64,000 nt of DNA from Atherix ibis. Taxonomy: Eukaryota; Arthropoda; Insecta; Diptera; Athericidae. The translations under genes and the position numbers were made by a program. Positions within the stretch are counted from its first letter, which is position 1. Each line of letters begins with the position of its first letter. The notes under the pieces were generated by a model. It saw only the letters and a program-made list of their open reading frames with translations. It searched no databases and was not told the origin of the DNA. Location of the stretch: the NCBI GenBank assembly GCA_958298945.1, contig CATQJD010000001.1:355001-419000 (forward strand). Reading direction: 5' to 3'. Below are positions 31,480 through 42,989 of the stretch, one piece after another.

Positions 31480-31990
31480 AATTCGCGTCTTAGAGGGGTT
31501 TCTTGCGGCTACTTTGATCTCGATGTATGTAATGGGCCTAAAAAGAGATATAAAAAAACAGTTGTCGACAATGGTCCAATAACAGAAGTAACTGTTTAAG
31601 GTCCAATCCGAATTTGTTCTTTCTAACGGGATGCTTTAACCACACCTTTTGGTCCACACTAAAAACACAACTTGGTTGACTCGTGAGGCTTGTTGTGAGT
31701 TGCAATTGCCTCATGGAACTACGCAAATATTCCGCTAACGAACGGAGGATAGTAAAGCTGTAATGTGCATTTTCTTAGTACCTTGGAATTTACAAGCTTC
31801 AGAAAAAAATTTTAGAGGTGAAATTAGTGATGTTGTCAGTAATCAAAATTTTTGGTATCCAATGCCCTTTAATAATTTCTTCATAACATGCTTTTGACAC
31901 TGTTACCCCCTCCACATCTGGCATAGGTACACAACTGACATTTTTGTTAAAGAAATTTGGAACGTTAGTTTGTACCTGTTTCCAGAATAG
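31480..31990 (-). pseudogene. Gypsy integrase (antisense), left copy
   Basis: Minus-strand frames read CVPMPDVEGVTVSKACYEEI, then KILITDNITNFTSKIFSEAC. The Asp in ITDN is the second catalytic residue of the integrase core. After a frameshift it reads VFSVDQKVWLKHPVRKNKFG, the C-terminal integrase domain. Same strand and order as the env-like relic, as expected for a pol-env element. The first Asp and the zinc HHCC region are absent; the sense LTR at about 32030 truncates it. Confidence 0.75.
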
Positions 31991-32029
31991 GTAAGGGGTA
32001 AAATTGCGACAATGACTAAAGACTATCGA

Positions 32030-32470
32030 ACGGATAGAACGAATAAATTATAACTACTTCTTTTTAAATCGAGTTGCCTGACATCTGAACGAAATAGTCC
32101 ATGTAAGATTATACTTGTGCTAAAATTTAATATATTAAAATTTTTTGTAGCAGTTCATTTTTTAAGTAAAAAAAGACATAATTGAATTGTGCAGTAAAAT
32201 GGCTGTTGATTAATAATAAATGGTTGTAAAATTAAAATAAGTTGATAAAATTGAATAGAAAGTGGTTGTTAAAATTAAATTTGTTTAAAATACACTTTGT
32301 TTACAAGATTTAAATCCATGATTAAATAAATGTTGTGTTAGTTGTTTGAAAATATAAAAAAGTGGTATGGCTTTAAAAAACGGGATTATGTGTTATTATA
32401 TTATACAAAAACGTTCCTCTTAATTGCGTGTCTACATTAAACCGTTACGCAACTATATATATTAATAACT
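32030..32470 (+). repeat. 5' LTR region of gypsy element C, left copy (boundaries approximate)
   Basis: Similar, at perhaps three quarters identity, to 40440-40720 at the other end of element C: shared order of 'GAGTTG.CTGA', 'AAGTAAAAAAAGA.ATA', 'GTAGTAAAAT.GC.GTTGAT' and 'AAGTGGTTGTTAAA'. Terminal dinucleotides were not resolved. The low similarity to the 3' LTR indicates an old insertion. Confidence 0.55.
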
Positions 32471-32529
32471 ATATATCGGTGATCTCGACCAACGAATTTC
32501 GTCCGACATTTTAAGACCATCCGACAAGC

Positions 32530-32930
32530 GCAACCAAAACAACAGTAATCAAGACAACATGTTCAACTGCAACAACAGCAACATCAATTACATTAGCAAC
32601 TGCAACCACAACAACGAAATTTGTAACAACAACAGTGAGCACAGCATCATCAGCATCTACAAGCTTATCATTCTCAACAACAAAAGTTAAGTTAACTCCA
32701 ACGTAACAGCAACAATGACAACTCCAAGAGTATATCGTAGCAACAACAACAAAAGTAGCTCTGCTCGACTACAACAGCAATCCCTTCAACATTTACAACA
32801 GAAGCAGCTGCAACGTCAACATCATCAGCTACAGCAACACAAAAACAACCACAAGAAAATCAAGAAAAATCAACAAGGAACATTAAAAATAAAAGCCAAT
32901 CAAAGAAAATTTATTAAACATAAAAAAAAC
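32530..32930 (+). repeat. CAA/CAG-rich leader of element C, left copy
   Basis: Dense AACAAC/CAGCAA repeats; one 87-codon frame (32715-32978) is mostly Gln, His and Asn (SARLQQQSLQHLQQKQLQRQ). It lies between LTR and gag. It could be an untranslated leader or a degraded low-complexity gag start. Repeated at 37293-37693. Confidence 0.6.
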
Positions 32931-33159
32931 GAATATAAAAATGTTTCTATTTATTATAATGTTTTCGTTCGCATTTAGGTTAATTCGAATTTCCTTACGG
33001 TTTTTTTTTATCACGCACGTCATTATTATTCTGAAAATTTGGAATTGTTTTCTGGTTGGCTGTGTTTTTCTCTCTTATCCCGGGCACCAAGTGCATATTG
33101 ACAGTGCGCCTTTGCAGAAGCTGTTGGTTTTTTGGCCCAACATGCCTTAAACATGGTTT

Positions 33160-33870
33160 TTGCAGGCCGAACAGTTATTTGCGCTTCATAATTTGACTAG
33201 AGACGACAGTAAATTCCGACATGTAATATATGCCCTGTGTCAGGAAATGGTCGGTAGTGTTCTGGATATTATCAAATATGTAGGTTCAGAGAACAAATAC
33301 AATGCTCTGAAGGCGGTACGTATTGTGCGTCACTAGGTCACTGAAGAAAGAAACTTGGAACTACTTCTACAAGACTCCGAAATATAACATGAAAGTTTTA
33401 ATGGGTTCTTCCAAAATTATGAATCCATCACTACTTAAAAGGCTGTGAGTGCAAAAAAAACATGAACTTACTAAATTCACCATAACAACCTCGGATAAAG
33501 ATAACTTAACGGAACTCGTGGCTATGGTGGATAGAATTTAGGATGTATTGGTATCCAAGACGTGTCTGCCGTTGCCGAAACTCCCGCGTCTCCGATTCTA
33601 TCAACGAACTTGATCGACTAGAATTGCTACACAAGTGAATCTTCTTCGGAGGGATGTTGCAGAACTACAGAAACTGTACCATGTAAATTATTATTGCGGG
33701 AGGAATAGCACGGACTTTAACCGTTTCATAAATCGGTCCAAAAGAAGATCCAACTCTCGAACGCGTGCCAATGGATTTTTCCGGTATCATCATCATTTTG
33801 AGGCTGGGGCAGCAAAATGTGTTGCACCATGCCAATTCCAAACTCCACAACAAAATATAAACTAGTACTT
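33160..33870 (+). pseudogene. Gypsy element C gag, left copy
   Basis: Frames read AEQLFALHNLTRDDSKFRHV (arthropod gypsy gag core), LDIIKYVGSENKYNALKAVR, and at 33745-33845 FRYHHHFEAGAAKCVAPCQF, equivalent to the CWYH.RFG..A.KC..PC.F signature of this gag group. In this copy a TAG replaces a serine codon at about 33333 ('CACTAGGTCAC' versus 'CACTCGGTCAC' in the right copy), so the copies have diverged by at least one nonsense change. Confidence 0.75.
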
Positions 33871-33944
33871 CCTAATGTGGTAATGGCAGACATTGGGGAA
33901 ATTGCTAACCCCCTAGTTTTAAATTACTAATTAACACTAGGGCA

Positions 33945-34500
33945 GAAATTTTTGTCATTCCGAAACGTTGTCAGAAATCAATACGTGGACACGAGTTCGA
34001 CTTGTTAGCCCCCAATGGTACTACCATTCCAACTGTTGGGAACAAATTGTTCAGAGTGTCACTATCTCTTCGGAGAGTTTCTTTTTTTTGTTTTCCATAG
34101 TGGCAGTTGAAAACCCAATAATGTGCAGCACTCCATATGGTTGCTAAACCAGATTGATATAGGCGTCCTTGTGGATATTATCATCGTCTTAACAATATGA
34201 TCATAGCGGATCCTTATCTATTGCCACGCATTCGAAACTTTAATTAACACCTAAATGAATATAAAGTTTTCTGCAAAATTGATTTGTTTGGATTATATAA
34301 TCGAATTCCAGTTGCACCTGAACATGTGTACAAGACAGCTATCATTACGCTTTTTGGAATGTTTAAGTTTTTGCGTTATGCCGTTTGGATTAAGAAACGC
34401 AGCTAAGAAACATTCCAACGTTTTTGCGTTATGCCGTTTGGATTAAGAAACATTCCAACGTTTCGTTAATGAAACATTTAACGACATGAATTTCGTTTTC
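33945..34500 (+). pseudogene. Gypsy element C protease and RT start, left copy
   Basis: Protease: VIPKRCQKSI, then FDLLAPNGTTIPTVGN. RT: RPCGYYHRLNN, then IRNFN-HLNEYKVFCKIDL and IPVAPEHVYKTAIIT, FGMF-FLR, MPFGLRN. These are fingers/palm motifs before the YXDD box. A 50-bp segment containing 'GCGTTATGCCGTTTGGATTA' is duplicated in tandem (34373-34462). The catalytic YXDD and RNase H are deleted; the next recognisable piece is integrase. Stops occur throughout. Confidence 0.75.
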
Positions 34501-34879
34501 ATCTTTGTGAACGCAATTTTAGTCGCAAGCAATAGTAAAGAGGGATATGAAAAAAGTGTCCAAGGAATATGGTCTCTACATTAAAATCTACAAATGGATA
34601 TTCGGAGAGACTGAAATTGCCATTTTTGAGAGCAACATCTCGGATGTTTCGAGAGTACAGATTCCACAATTTTTGCGTATCTTGTAAAGATATTATTTTC
34701 TCGGAAGAACGCAGTCTTTCGCATCCGGATATAAGAGCAACACGAGAGTTCATCTTGGAAAGATATTATTGACCTCGCATGAAAACTGAAATAAATAATC
34801 CATAACTTACCAGACGAATAAAATTGCTCGACACACCAAGCCTGAATGAGGCAACGTCGCTTTATCCAAAACACATTTT

Positions 34880-35130
34880 GAGCATGTACATATGGATATT
34901 GTTGGGCAATTACTGATTTTTAACAGTAAGTCCTATATACTGACAATAGTGGATAGATATAACAGATGGCGCGAACCAATATCAATTAGCAACTGCACCA
35001 CCCAAACTATTGCTAAAAATTTTATTCAAAATTGTGTTGCTTGTTTTGGAGTTTCCCTCACAATAACAACAGACCAAGGCAGATCCTTTGAGCCACAATT
35101 TTTTAACTATCTGACTACGACAAATGGGGT
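34880..35130 (+). pseudogene. Gypsy element C integrase, left copy (cut at the duplication join)
   Basis: An 80-codon frame begins with MDIVGQL and YILTIVDRYNRW, holding the first catalytic Asp (DIVG) and continuing to FGVSLTITTDQGRSFEPQF, with the second catalytic Asp (TTDQG). It stops one codon after NGV where the right copy of the duplication begins. The intact continuation is in the right copy. Confidence 0.85.
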
Positions 35131-35162
35131 CTGACGAAACGCCCACTTGGAGAAACTACCTA

Positions 35163-36751
35163 TCATTTCGATAGCTCTTTTTGACCTAGTTTGTCCGAAA
35201 ATATGGCTAGCTGTTCTTTGATTTGTTTCAATATTTTGGACAGGATAGATGTCTCCTTTACCAGCAATATATAGGATTTTTGAAAAGATTCAGTGTCCTG
35301 GATATCTCCGATTATTGAACATAATTTATCAACTTTTCGATTACACATGTCGACAAAATTCAAAACATTGGAAACATCCATAAGCGTAAATTTTGTAAAC
35401 ATCGCCCATGAATCCGTACAGAAAATTGCATTTCTAACAAAAATGGTGCAGTGTTTAAATACCTATTTTGAAATGGTGGGGTTGCATGTGGTAGTTTAGC
35501 CACAATGTCAACATATGCCAGGAAATTCATGGTTTTAACAATTATTGTTTTCTCTTTTTTTTAAATAATATCTATAACAACACAAAACTGTTTTTTTATA
35601 ATTTGTTTTTTTTTCGTCATTGTTATGAATTTAATATTAAAAATTTATATTCATGTTAAATTTTCTAACGAAGGTATTTTAAGTAGTTGTTTATATTTAT
35701 AATTTTTTTTTGTATGTTTTCTTTAAAATGTGACTTGACATATTAACTCTAGATTTACTTCATATTCTTGTGATATTTTTTAAATATTTTCTTAACTATT
35801 TTCGAGTTTGAGTTCATATTTATTTACATTTTACTACAGTTAGACCTGTTTTGTCTCTTTATTTTAAGCTATATTATAGATTCTAAAACTTTCTCAAATT
35901 TGAGATTTACTTTTTTTTTTATCTTAAATTTACATAGTACTTTAAACTTAAATTATTGTACTTATTGGAAATTAATAAAAATGGTAGAATGTAAGCGTAC
36001 ATAAGAATCTTTGTAATATTTTTTTAAACGTCGATCGACAGGCATCTCTCTATGTCTCCAGTACTTTGAAACTTATTTATTTGTTAATTCTCTATATATC
36101 ATTTTCCTGATATTTTTTTCTAGCATTTAAAAATAGTTCCTCATAAACAGTTCTAACCCTTAACAACAGTTCCTCATGTTCATGTGTCCAAATTTACTCC
36201 AATGCTTTTGCTAACTTTCATGGTATTTCGATAATTTCTGAATTCGCGTCTTAGAGGGGTTTCTTGCGGCTACTTTGATCTCGATGTATGTAATGGGCCT
36301 AAAAAGAGATATAAAAAAACAGTTGTCGACAATGGTCCAATAACAGAAGTAACTGTTTAAGGTCCAATCCGAATTTGTTCTTTCTAACGGGATGCTTTAA
36401 CCACACCTTTTGGTCCACACTAAAAACACAACTTGGTTGACTCGTGAGGCGTGTTGTGAGTTGCAATTGCCTCATGGAACTACGCAAATATTCCGCTAAC
36501 GAACGGAGGATAGTAAAGCTGTAATGTGCATTTTCTTAGTACCTTGGAATTTACAAGCTTCAGAAAAAAATTTTAGAGGTGAAATTAGTGATGTTGTCAG
36601 TAATCAAAATTTTTGGTATCCAATGCCCTTTAATAATTTCTTCATAACATGCTTTTGACACTGTTACCCCCTCCACATCTGGCATAGGTACACAACTGAC
36701 ATTTTTGTTAAAGAAATTTGGAACGTTAGTTTGTACCTGTTTCCAGAATAG
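35163..36751 (-). pseudogene. Antisense integrase and env-like start, right copy
   Basis: Copy of 30402-31990. The env-like part is cut at the duplication border (35131), so the membrane-anchor part exists only to the left of the first copy. Confidence 0.65.
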
Positions 36752-37922
36752 GTAAGGGGTAAAATTGCGACAATGACTATAAAGACTATCGAACGGATAG
36801 AACGAATAAATTATAACTACTTCTTTTTAAATCGAGTTGCCTGACATCTGAACGAAATAGTCCATGTTAGATTATACTTGTGCTAAAATTTAATATATTA
36901 AAATTTTTTGTAGCAGTTCATTTTTTAAGTAAAAAAAGACATAATTGAATTGTGCAGTAAAATGGCTGTTGATTAATAATAAATGGTTGTAAAATTAAAA
37001 TAAGTTGATAAAATTGAATAGAAAGTGGTTGTTAAAATTAAATTTGTTTAAAATACACTTTGTTTACAAGATTTAAATCCATGATTAAATAAATGTTGTG
37101 TTAGTTGTTTGAAAATATAAAAAAGTGGTATGGCTTTAAAAAACGGGATTATGTGTTATTATATTATACAAAAACGTTCCTCTTAATTGCGTGTCTACAT
37201 TAAACCGTTACGCAACTATATATATTAATAACTATATATCGGTGATCCCGACCAACGAATTTCGTCCGACATTTTAAGACCATCCGACAAGCGCAACCAA
37301 AACAACAGTAATCAAGACAACATGTTCAACTGCAACAACAGCAACATCAATTACATTAGCAACTGCAACCACAACAACCAAATTTGTAACAACAACAGTG
37401 AGCACAGCATCATCAGCATCTACAAGCTTATCATTCTCAACAACAAAAGTTAAGTTAACTCCAACGCAACAGCAACAATGACAACTCCAAGAGTATATCG
37501 TAGCAACAACAACAAAAGTAGCTCTGCTCGACTACAACAGCAATCCCTTCAACATTTACAACAGAAGCAGCTGCAACGTCAACATCATCAGCTACAGCAA
37601 CACAAAAACAACCACAAGAAAATCAAGAAAAATCAACAAGGAACATTAAAAATAAAAGCCAATCAAAGAAAATTTATTAAACATAAAAAAAACGAATATA
37701 AAAATGTTTCTATTTATTATAATGTTTTCGTTCGCATTTAGGTTAATTCGAATTTCCTTACGGTTTTTTTTTATCACGCACGTCATTATTATTCTGAAAA
37801 TTTGGAATTGTTTTCTGGTTGGCTGTGTTTTTCTCTCTTATCCCGGGCACCAAGTGCATATTGACAGTGCGCCTTTGCAGAAGCTGTTGGTTTTTTGGCC
37901 CAACATGCCTTAAACATGGTTT

Positions 37923-38628
37923 TTGCAGGCCGAACAGTTATTTGCGCTTCATAATTTGACTAGAGACGACAGTAAATTCCGACATGTAATATATGCCCTG
38001 TGTCAGGAAATGGTCGGTAGTGTTCTGGATATTATCAAATATGTAGGTTCAGAGAACAAATACAATGCTCTGAAGGCGGTACGTATTGTGCGTCACTCGG
38101 TCACTGAAGAAAGAAACTTGGAACTACTTCTACAAGACTCCGAAATATAACATGAAAGTTTTAATGGGTTCTTCCAAAATTATGAATCCATCACTACTTA
38201 AAAGGCTGTGAGTGCAAAAAAAACATGAACTAACTAAATTCACCATAACAACCTCGGATAAAGATAACTTAACGGAACTCGTGGCTATGGTGGATAGAAT
38301 TTAGGATGTATTGGTATCCAAGACGTGTCTGCCGTTGCCGAAACTCCCGCGTCTCCGATTCTATCAACGAACTTGATCGACTACAATTGCTACACAAGTG
38401 AATCTTCTTCGGAGGGATGTTGCAGAACTACAGAAACTGTACCATGTAAATTATTATTGCGGGAGGAATAGCACGGACTTTAACCGTTTCATAAATCGGT
38501 CCAAAAGAAGATCCAACTCTCGAACGCGTGCCAATGGATTTTTCCGGTATCATCATAATTTTGAGGCTGGGGCAGCAAAATGTGTTGCACCATGCCAATT
38601 CCAAACTCCACAACAAAATATAAACTAG
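37923..38628 (+). pseudogene. Gypsy element C gag, right copy
   Basis: Same motifs as 33160-33870, with the codon at 38096 intact (RIVRHSVTEERNLELLLQDS). The PC.F signature lies at 38530-38600. Confidence 0.75.
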
Positions 38629-39654
38629 TACTTCCTAATGTGGTAATGGCAGACATTGGGGAAATTGCTAACCCCCTAGTTTTAAATTACTAATTAACAC
38701 TAGGGCAGAAATTTTTGTCATTCCGAAACGTTGTCAGAAATCAATACGTGGACACGAGTTCGACTTGTTAGCCCCCAATGGTACTACCATTCCAACTGTT
38801 GGGAACAAATTGTTCAGAGTGTCACTATCTCTTCGGAGAGTTTCTTTTTTTTGTTTTCCATAGTGGCAGTTGAAAACCCAATAATGTGCAGCACTCCATA
38901 TGGTTGCTAAACCAGATTGATATAGGCGTCCTTGTGGATATTATCATCGTCTTAACAATATGATCATAGCGGATCCTTATCTATTGCCACGCATTCGAAA
39001 CTTTAATTAACACCTAAATGAATATAAAGTTTTCTGCAAAATTGATTTGTTTGGATTATATAATCGAATTCCAGTTGCACCTGAACATGTGTACAAGACA
39101 GCTATCATTACGCTTTTTGGAATGTTTAAGTTTTTGCGTTATGCCGTTTGGATTAAGAAACGCAGCTAAGAAACATTCCAACGTTTTTGCGTTATGCCGT
39201 TTGGATTAAGAAACATTCCAACGTTTCGTTAATGAAACATTTAACGACATGAATTTCGTTTTCATCTTTGTGAACGCAATTTTAGTCGCAAGCAATAGTA
39301 AAGAGGGATATGAAAAAAGTGTCCAAGGAATATGGTCTCTACATTAAAATCAACAAATGGATATTCGGAGAGACTGAAATTGCCATTTTTGAGAGCAACA
39401 TCTCGGATGTTTCGAGAGTACAGATTCCACAATTTTTGCGTATCTTGTAAAGATATTATTTTCGCGGAAGAACGCAATCTTTCGCATCCGGATATAAGAG
39501 CAACACGAGAGTTCATCTTGGAAAGATATTATTGACCTCGCATGAAAACTGAAATAAATAATCCATAACTTACCAGACGAATAAAATTGCTCGACACACC
39601 AAGCCTGAATGAGGCAACGTCGCTTTATCCAAAACACATTTTGAGCATGTACAT

Positions 39655-40349
39655 ATGGATATTGTTGGGCAATTACTGATTTTTAACAGTAAGTCCTATA
39701 TACTGACAATAGTGGATAGATATAACAGATGGCGCGAACCAATATCAATTAGCAACTGCACCACCCAAACTATTGCTAAAAATTTTATTCAAAATTGTGT
39801 TGCTTGTTTTGGAGTTTCCCTCACAATAACAACAGACCAAGGCAGATCCTTTGAGCCACAATTTTTTAACTATCTGACTACGACAAATGGGGTCTCACAG
39901 ACTATGAACAAGGACATAGCATCTCTAGCGCAGTGGTTTAGTTAAACGTTTTTACAAACAGCTTTATACTGCGCTCAGAATCAACGATAACAATAACAAC
40001 TGGACAGATAAATTGCCATTGTTATTGTTAGGTTTTCGTATCTCAGTCAAAGATGACTTGAAATGTTTTGCAGCCGAATTAGCTTACGACAATAGTTCCA
40101 GCGCCCACAAGGCTTCAACAACTTAGAGACCCGTTGCCGAAGATGACACCAACTAAACGTCATTATAACCCAAATGTAAATTTTTATTATTCCAGCTGGT
40201 CTCAAAAGCTGTTCTCATGTTTTTTAGTCTTAATACCTCATGAAGGGCATTATAGAATAATTGGAATGAATTTCAAAAATTTTAGAGTACAGATCGGCAA
40301 TACGGTAAGGAATATTTCAGTGGACATATTGAAGCCCGTTTATGAGTAA
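39655..40349 (+). pseudogene. Gypsy element C integrase, right copy
   Basis: Core with D (MDIVG) and D (TTDQG) as in the left copy. It then continues in broken frames with AALRINDNNN-like and LLLLGFRISVKDDL (the third region), and the C-terminal frame 40134-40349 ends IGNTVRNISVDILKPVYE, the typical end of this integrase group (N.SIDRLKP.Y). The catalytic Glu region (about 39900-39960) is frameshifted. Confidence 0.8.
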
Positions 40350-41099
40350 TTTGATGATCACTAAAAATAAGATTCGATCTGTCCCCCGTGACTCCGTCAT
40401 TACTGGAGATAGTATACACTTTAGCGCATCAATACACTGTACTCAAAGAAAAATCAATAAATATAATTACTTTTTTTTAGATGGAGTTGTCTGAGATGTG
40501 AATGAAATAGTTTACGTTAGATAATAAGTTTGTTAAAATAGAAAGCTTATTTAATAAATTGAAATATTATAGTAGTTGATTTTATAAGTAAAAAAAAAGA
40601 GATATAGTTGAATTGTGTAGTAAAATTGCAGTTGATAAATAATAAGTGGTTGTTAAATTAAAATAATAAGTTTATAAATAATAAGTGGTTGTTAAAATAA
40701 AATAAATCTAATAATATCGATATAATATATTGTATATTTTTCATATTCTTAATGAATTAACTGATTATACAATTCATACATACGTGTATGTGTATTATTT
40801 ATAAAATTATTATATTGCGTGCTTTTATGCTATGATATACAATAGTTTTCATTTATTTATAATATTTCTTTATGTCAATACATTCTTATATTTAACAGAT
40901 TTTGCTTATACTGTATAAAATTTAAAACCTTTATTTGTTTATAATATCATTTACATTTAATTGATTATGATATTATTATTATATAATTTTTTGATTACCA
41001 CGTGTTTATCTTATATTATATATTTTTAGTGTTTTTAATAAATTCAATTATATTTTACAATATGTATGTTTACGTTAATGGGCTGTATCCCTTTTAATA

Positions 41100-41780
41100 T
41101 TATTATTGTGGGCGATACTCACCTTTTTAAATTTTAATCATTGAGTTGATGCCGTTCCGTTTTACTATTTCATATGGGCCTTCGTATGGACTCTCGTTTT
41201 TCTTTCGGTTCCCAGATATAAGGGAGACAAGATCTCCGACTTTAGTAAAGAATAATTTTCCCAGAATAAGTCGTTCTTTCGTTGCTCTCTAGCTTTAATT
41301 ATAACTCTTCAGCACAGTCATCAATATTATATACATACATTATCGTTGATTTAGCTTGTGATACAACTGATGGGATCGATATCGTTTTCCCAAATACTAA
41401 TTCAAAAGTATGCAAAAACATAATATGGTGTCCTTTCATTCCAAAAGTCGTCTTTTGTGAACGACAACCGGTATTCGTTTAGCGTTCTATAATTTATTTC
41501 TATAGACCCTAAGGTTTCATAGTGGAATAGTGTTGATATTACGTGTTCTATTTTTAGTATTTTTCATAGGTTATAATACGAATTATAAATTTTTTTGAAG
41601 CATCCGTACTTCAATATGTACTTCTCTGCTATAGTTTTAGCTATAGTATGAACCTCTTTATTCTCCATAGGGAATGCTTCAACATATTTCGTGAGTTAGC
41701 ATTGAATAGTTAGGATATATCTATATCCTTATGAAAGTCTCAATGGTCACACAGTATCTATTGACACAGTGTCAGAGCTA
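41100..41780 (-). pseudogene. Gypsy element D (antisense): integrase C-terminal part
   Basis: Minus-strand frames show FTKVGDLVSLISGNRKKNES, then PYEGPYEIVKRN, the GPY/F module at the end of gypsy integrases; upstream are ELVFGKT-like and TP(F/Y)-E remains. It meets the 3' LTR region of element C head to head near 41100. Confidence 0.7.
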
Positions 41781-42240
41781 CTGTTTGGGGTTCCAGTTAT
41801 TACCAATAGTTCTTTTATGTCTATTTTTTTATATTTTTTGAACAATTTTTACAATTGGTAATATATATTTTTACCATTCTATTAATATATTTCCATACGT
41901 AGTTTTCGAAGTACTTAAATTCTCGAATATTTTGTCATTATAAGCAAGATTTAATTCTTTTATTTTTTTGTCTGCTTGTGAATCGTAATATCTTTTGGAG
42001 TATAAGGTCCGTTAAAATTGGTAATGACCCCTGTTGGTGGAGAATGCGGTTAGTGGTTTCGATATTTGGTGGAAGGAACTTGTCATGTTGAGAACAGATA
42101 AGAATTTTGCACCTCGTAGTTTATCTAGGACATCATCGAGGCGAGTAAATGGAAATTTATCATTAACTACGAGGGTCGTTCAATCAGTCCTTAGAAAATC
42201 CGAGAAATTGCGCTCGTAATGTCGGTAAAGATTTTTTTTT

Positions 42241-42281
42241 AAGTAGCATTATCGACAGGAAAGCTGTCGATAATGCTACTT
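42241..42281. repeat. Perfect 18-bp palindrome in the mariner leader
   Basis: Arms 'AAGTAGCATTATCGACAG' and 'CTGTCGATAATGCTACTT' with a 5-base loop (GAAAG), upstream of the transposase ATG. 'ATTATCGACAG' recurs just after (42285). Confidence 0.95.
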
Positions 42282-42361
42282 AAATTATCGACAGCTCGAT
42301 CCATAGCGTAGGTCAATTTCTATCGTCGATTAAAGTTAACGACATTTATTTGTGCATAACA

Positions 42362-42769
42362 ATGGAAAAAAGCGAGTTTAGGGCTGTCATCAAACATCTT
42401 CATTTGAAAGGCTTAAGCCCGAAAGAAATCAAAGCTGAGTTGGATGCAGTTCATGGCACATCTGCACCTGTGTTTGCGACGGTTTACAATTGGGTGAATG
42501 AATTTAAACGTGGCCGTTAATCCACAAAAGATGAACATCGTTCAGGACGCCCAGTTGAGGTGTGTACTCCTGAAATCATCGATAAAATCCACGATTTGAT
42601 TTTGAACGATCGGCGAATTAAAGTGCGCGAATTAGTTGAGGCCACGGGCATATCACAAGGTACAGTCGCTTCAATTTTGCATGAAAAATTGTCATGCCAA
42701 CATGACGCTGAGGCTATGTTGGCACTCTTTCTGGAGTTTTTTTTCCATCATTTTCTAAGGACTTATTGA
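42362..42769 (+). pseudogene. Mariner transposase, N-terminal helix-turn-helix part
   Basis: Starts MEKSEFRAVIKHLHLKGLSP, then YNWVNEFKRGR followed by a TAA stop, then HRSGRPVEVCTPEIIDKIHD and KVRELVEATGISQGTVASIL (second helix-turn-helix). It then jumps into the C-terminal FLEFFFHHFLRTY, so the DD34D catalytic domain has been deleted. The GRPVE AT-hook-like linker and paired-like HTHs are standard for mariner. Confidence 0.85.
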
Positions 42770-42989
42770 ACGCCCCTCGTATTTTCTTTTTGAGTTGTCT
42801 ACTCGTATTTTCGACAACCAATCTCTATTTTCTTTCCTGTCCTGTATTTCCTTTTGGAACAACAAGGAAATGAGAACTGTATGGGCTTCCGGATGGCTCG
42901 TATGTTATCTTAAATCAATTTTTCCACTATTGATTTCCTCTATTTGCGAATGGGGCAATCTATAGTTCTTAATGTATACCCGGTTCTTA

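Larger units (their letters stand above)
30370..35130. repeat. 4.76-kb tandem duplication, left copy
   Basis: 30370-35130 repeats as 35131-39893 at about 99% identity. The offset is 4761 bp at the left and 4763 bp after a 2-bp indel at about 32020. Both copies share premature stops and internal duplications. The join at 35128-35133 fuses integrase codons (GGGGT) directly to 'CTGACGAAACGCCCACTT', with about 3 bases (TCT) common to both breakpoints. Content: env-like start, antisense integrase, then sense LTR-gag-pol up to the integrase middle. Confidence 0.95.
35131..39893. repeat. 4.76-kb tandem duplication, right copy
   Basis: Content as in the left copy. Differences are single substitutions (e.g. 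ATCTCGACC to ATCCCGACC at about 37247; CACTAGG to CACTCGG at 38096; TTCTCGG to TTCGCGG at 39463) and a 2-bp insertion at about 36779. After 39893 the integrase frame continues without interruption, so this copy carries the original right junction. Confidence 0.95.
36791..41090 (+). mobile_element. Gypsy element C, right (more complete) copy
   Basis: LTR-like region (about 36791-37230), CAA-rich leader, gag (37923-38628, including a 75-codon frame that is closed in the left copy), protease (38708-38830), RT start (38900-39260), integrase (39655-40349) and 3' LTR-like region (about 40440-41090). The order gag-protease-RT-integrase places it in Ty3/gypsy. RT catalytic box and RNase H are missing, as in the left copy, so the deletion predates the duplication. 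Confidence 0.75.
42170..42779 (+). mobile_element. Mariner element, internally deleted (610 bp)
   Basis: Inverted ends 'CGAGGGTCGTTCAATCAGTC' and the complement 'GACTTATTGAACGCCCCTCG', each flanked by TA (42168-42169, 42780-42781). It inserted into the antisense gypsy D. The 5' leader has a perfect 18-bp palindrome (42241-42281). The transposase keeps the N-terminal DNA-binding half and the last residues only. Confidence 0.92.

Noticed and set aside
32715..32978. 87-codon Gln-rich frame
   Set aside because: It results from CAA/CAG repeats in the leader of a gypsy element; no sign of a separate gene. Kept as a repeat.
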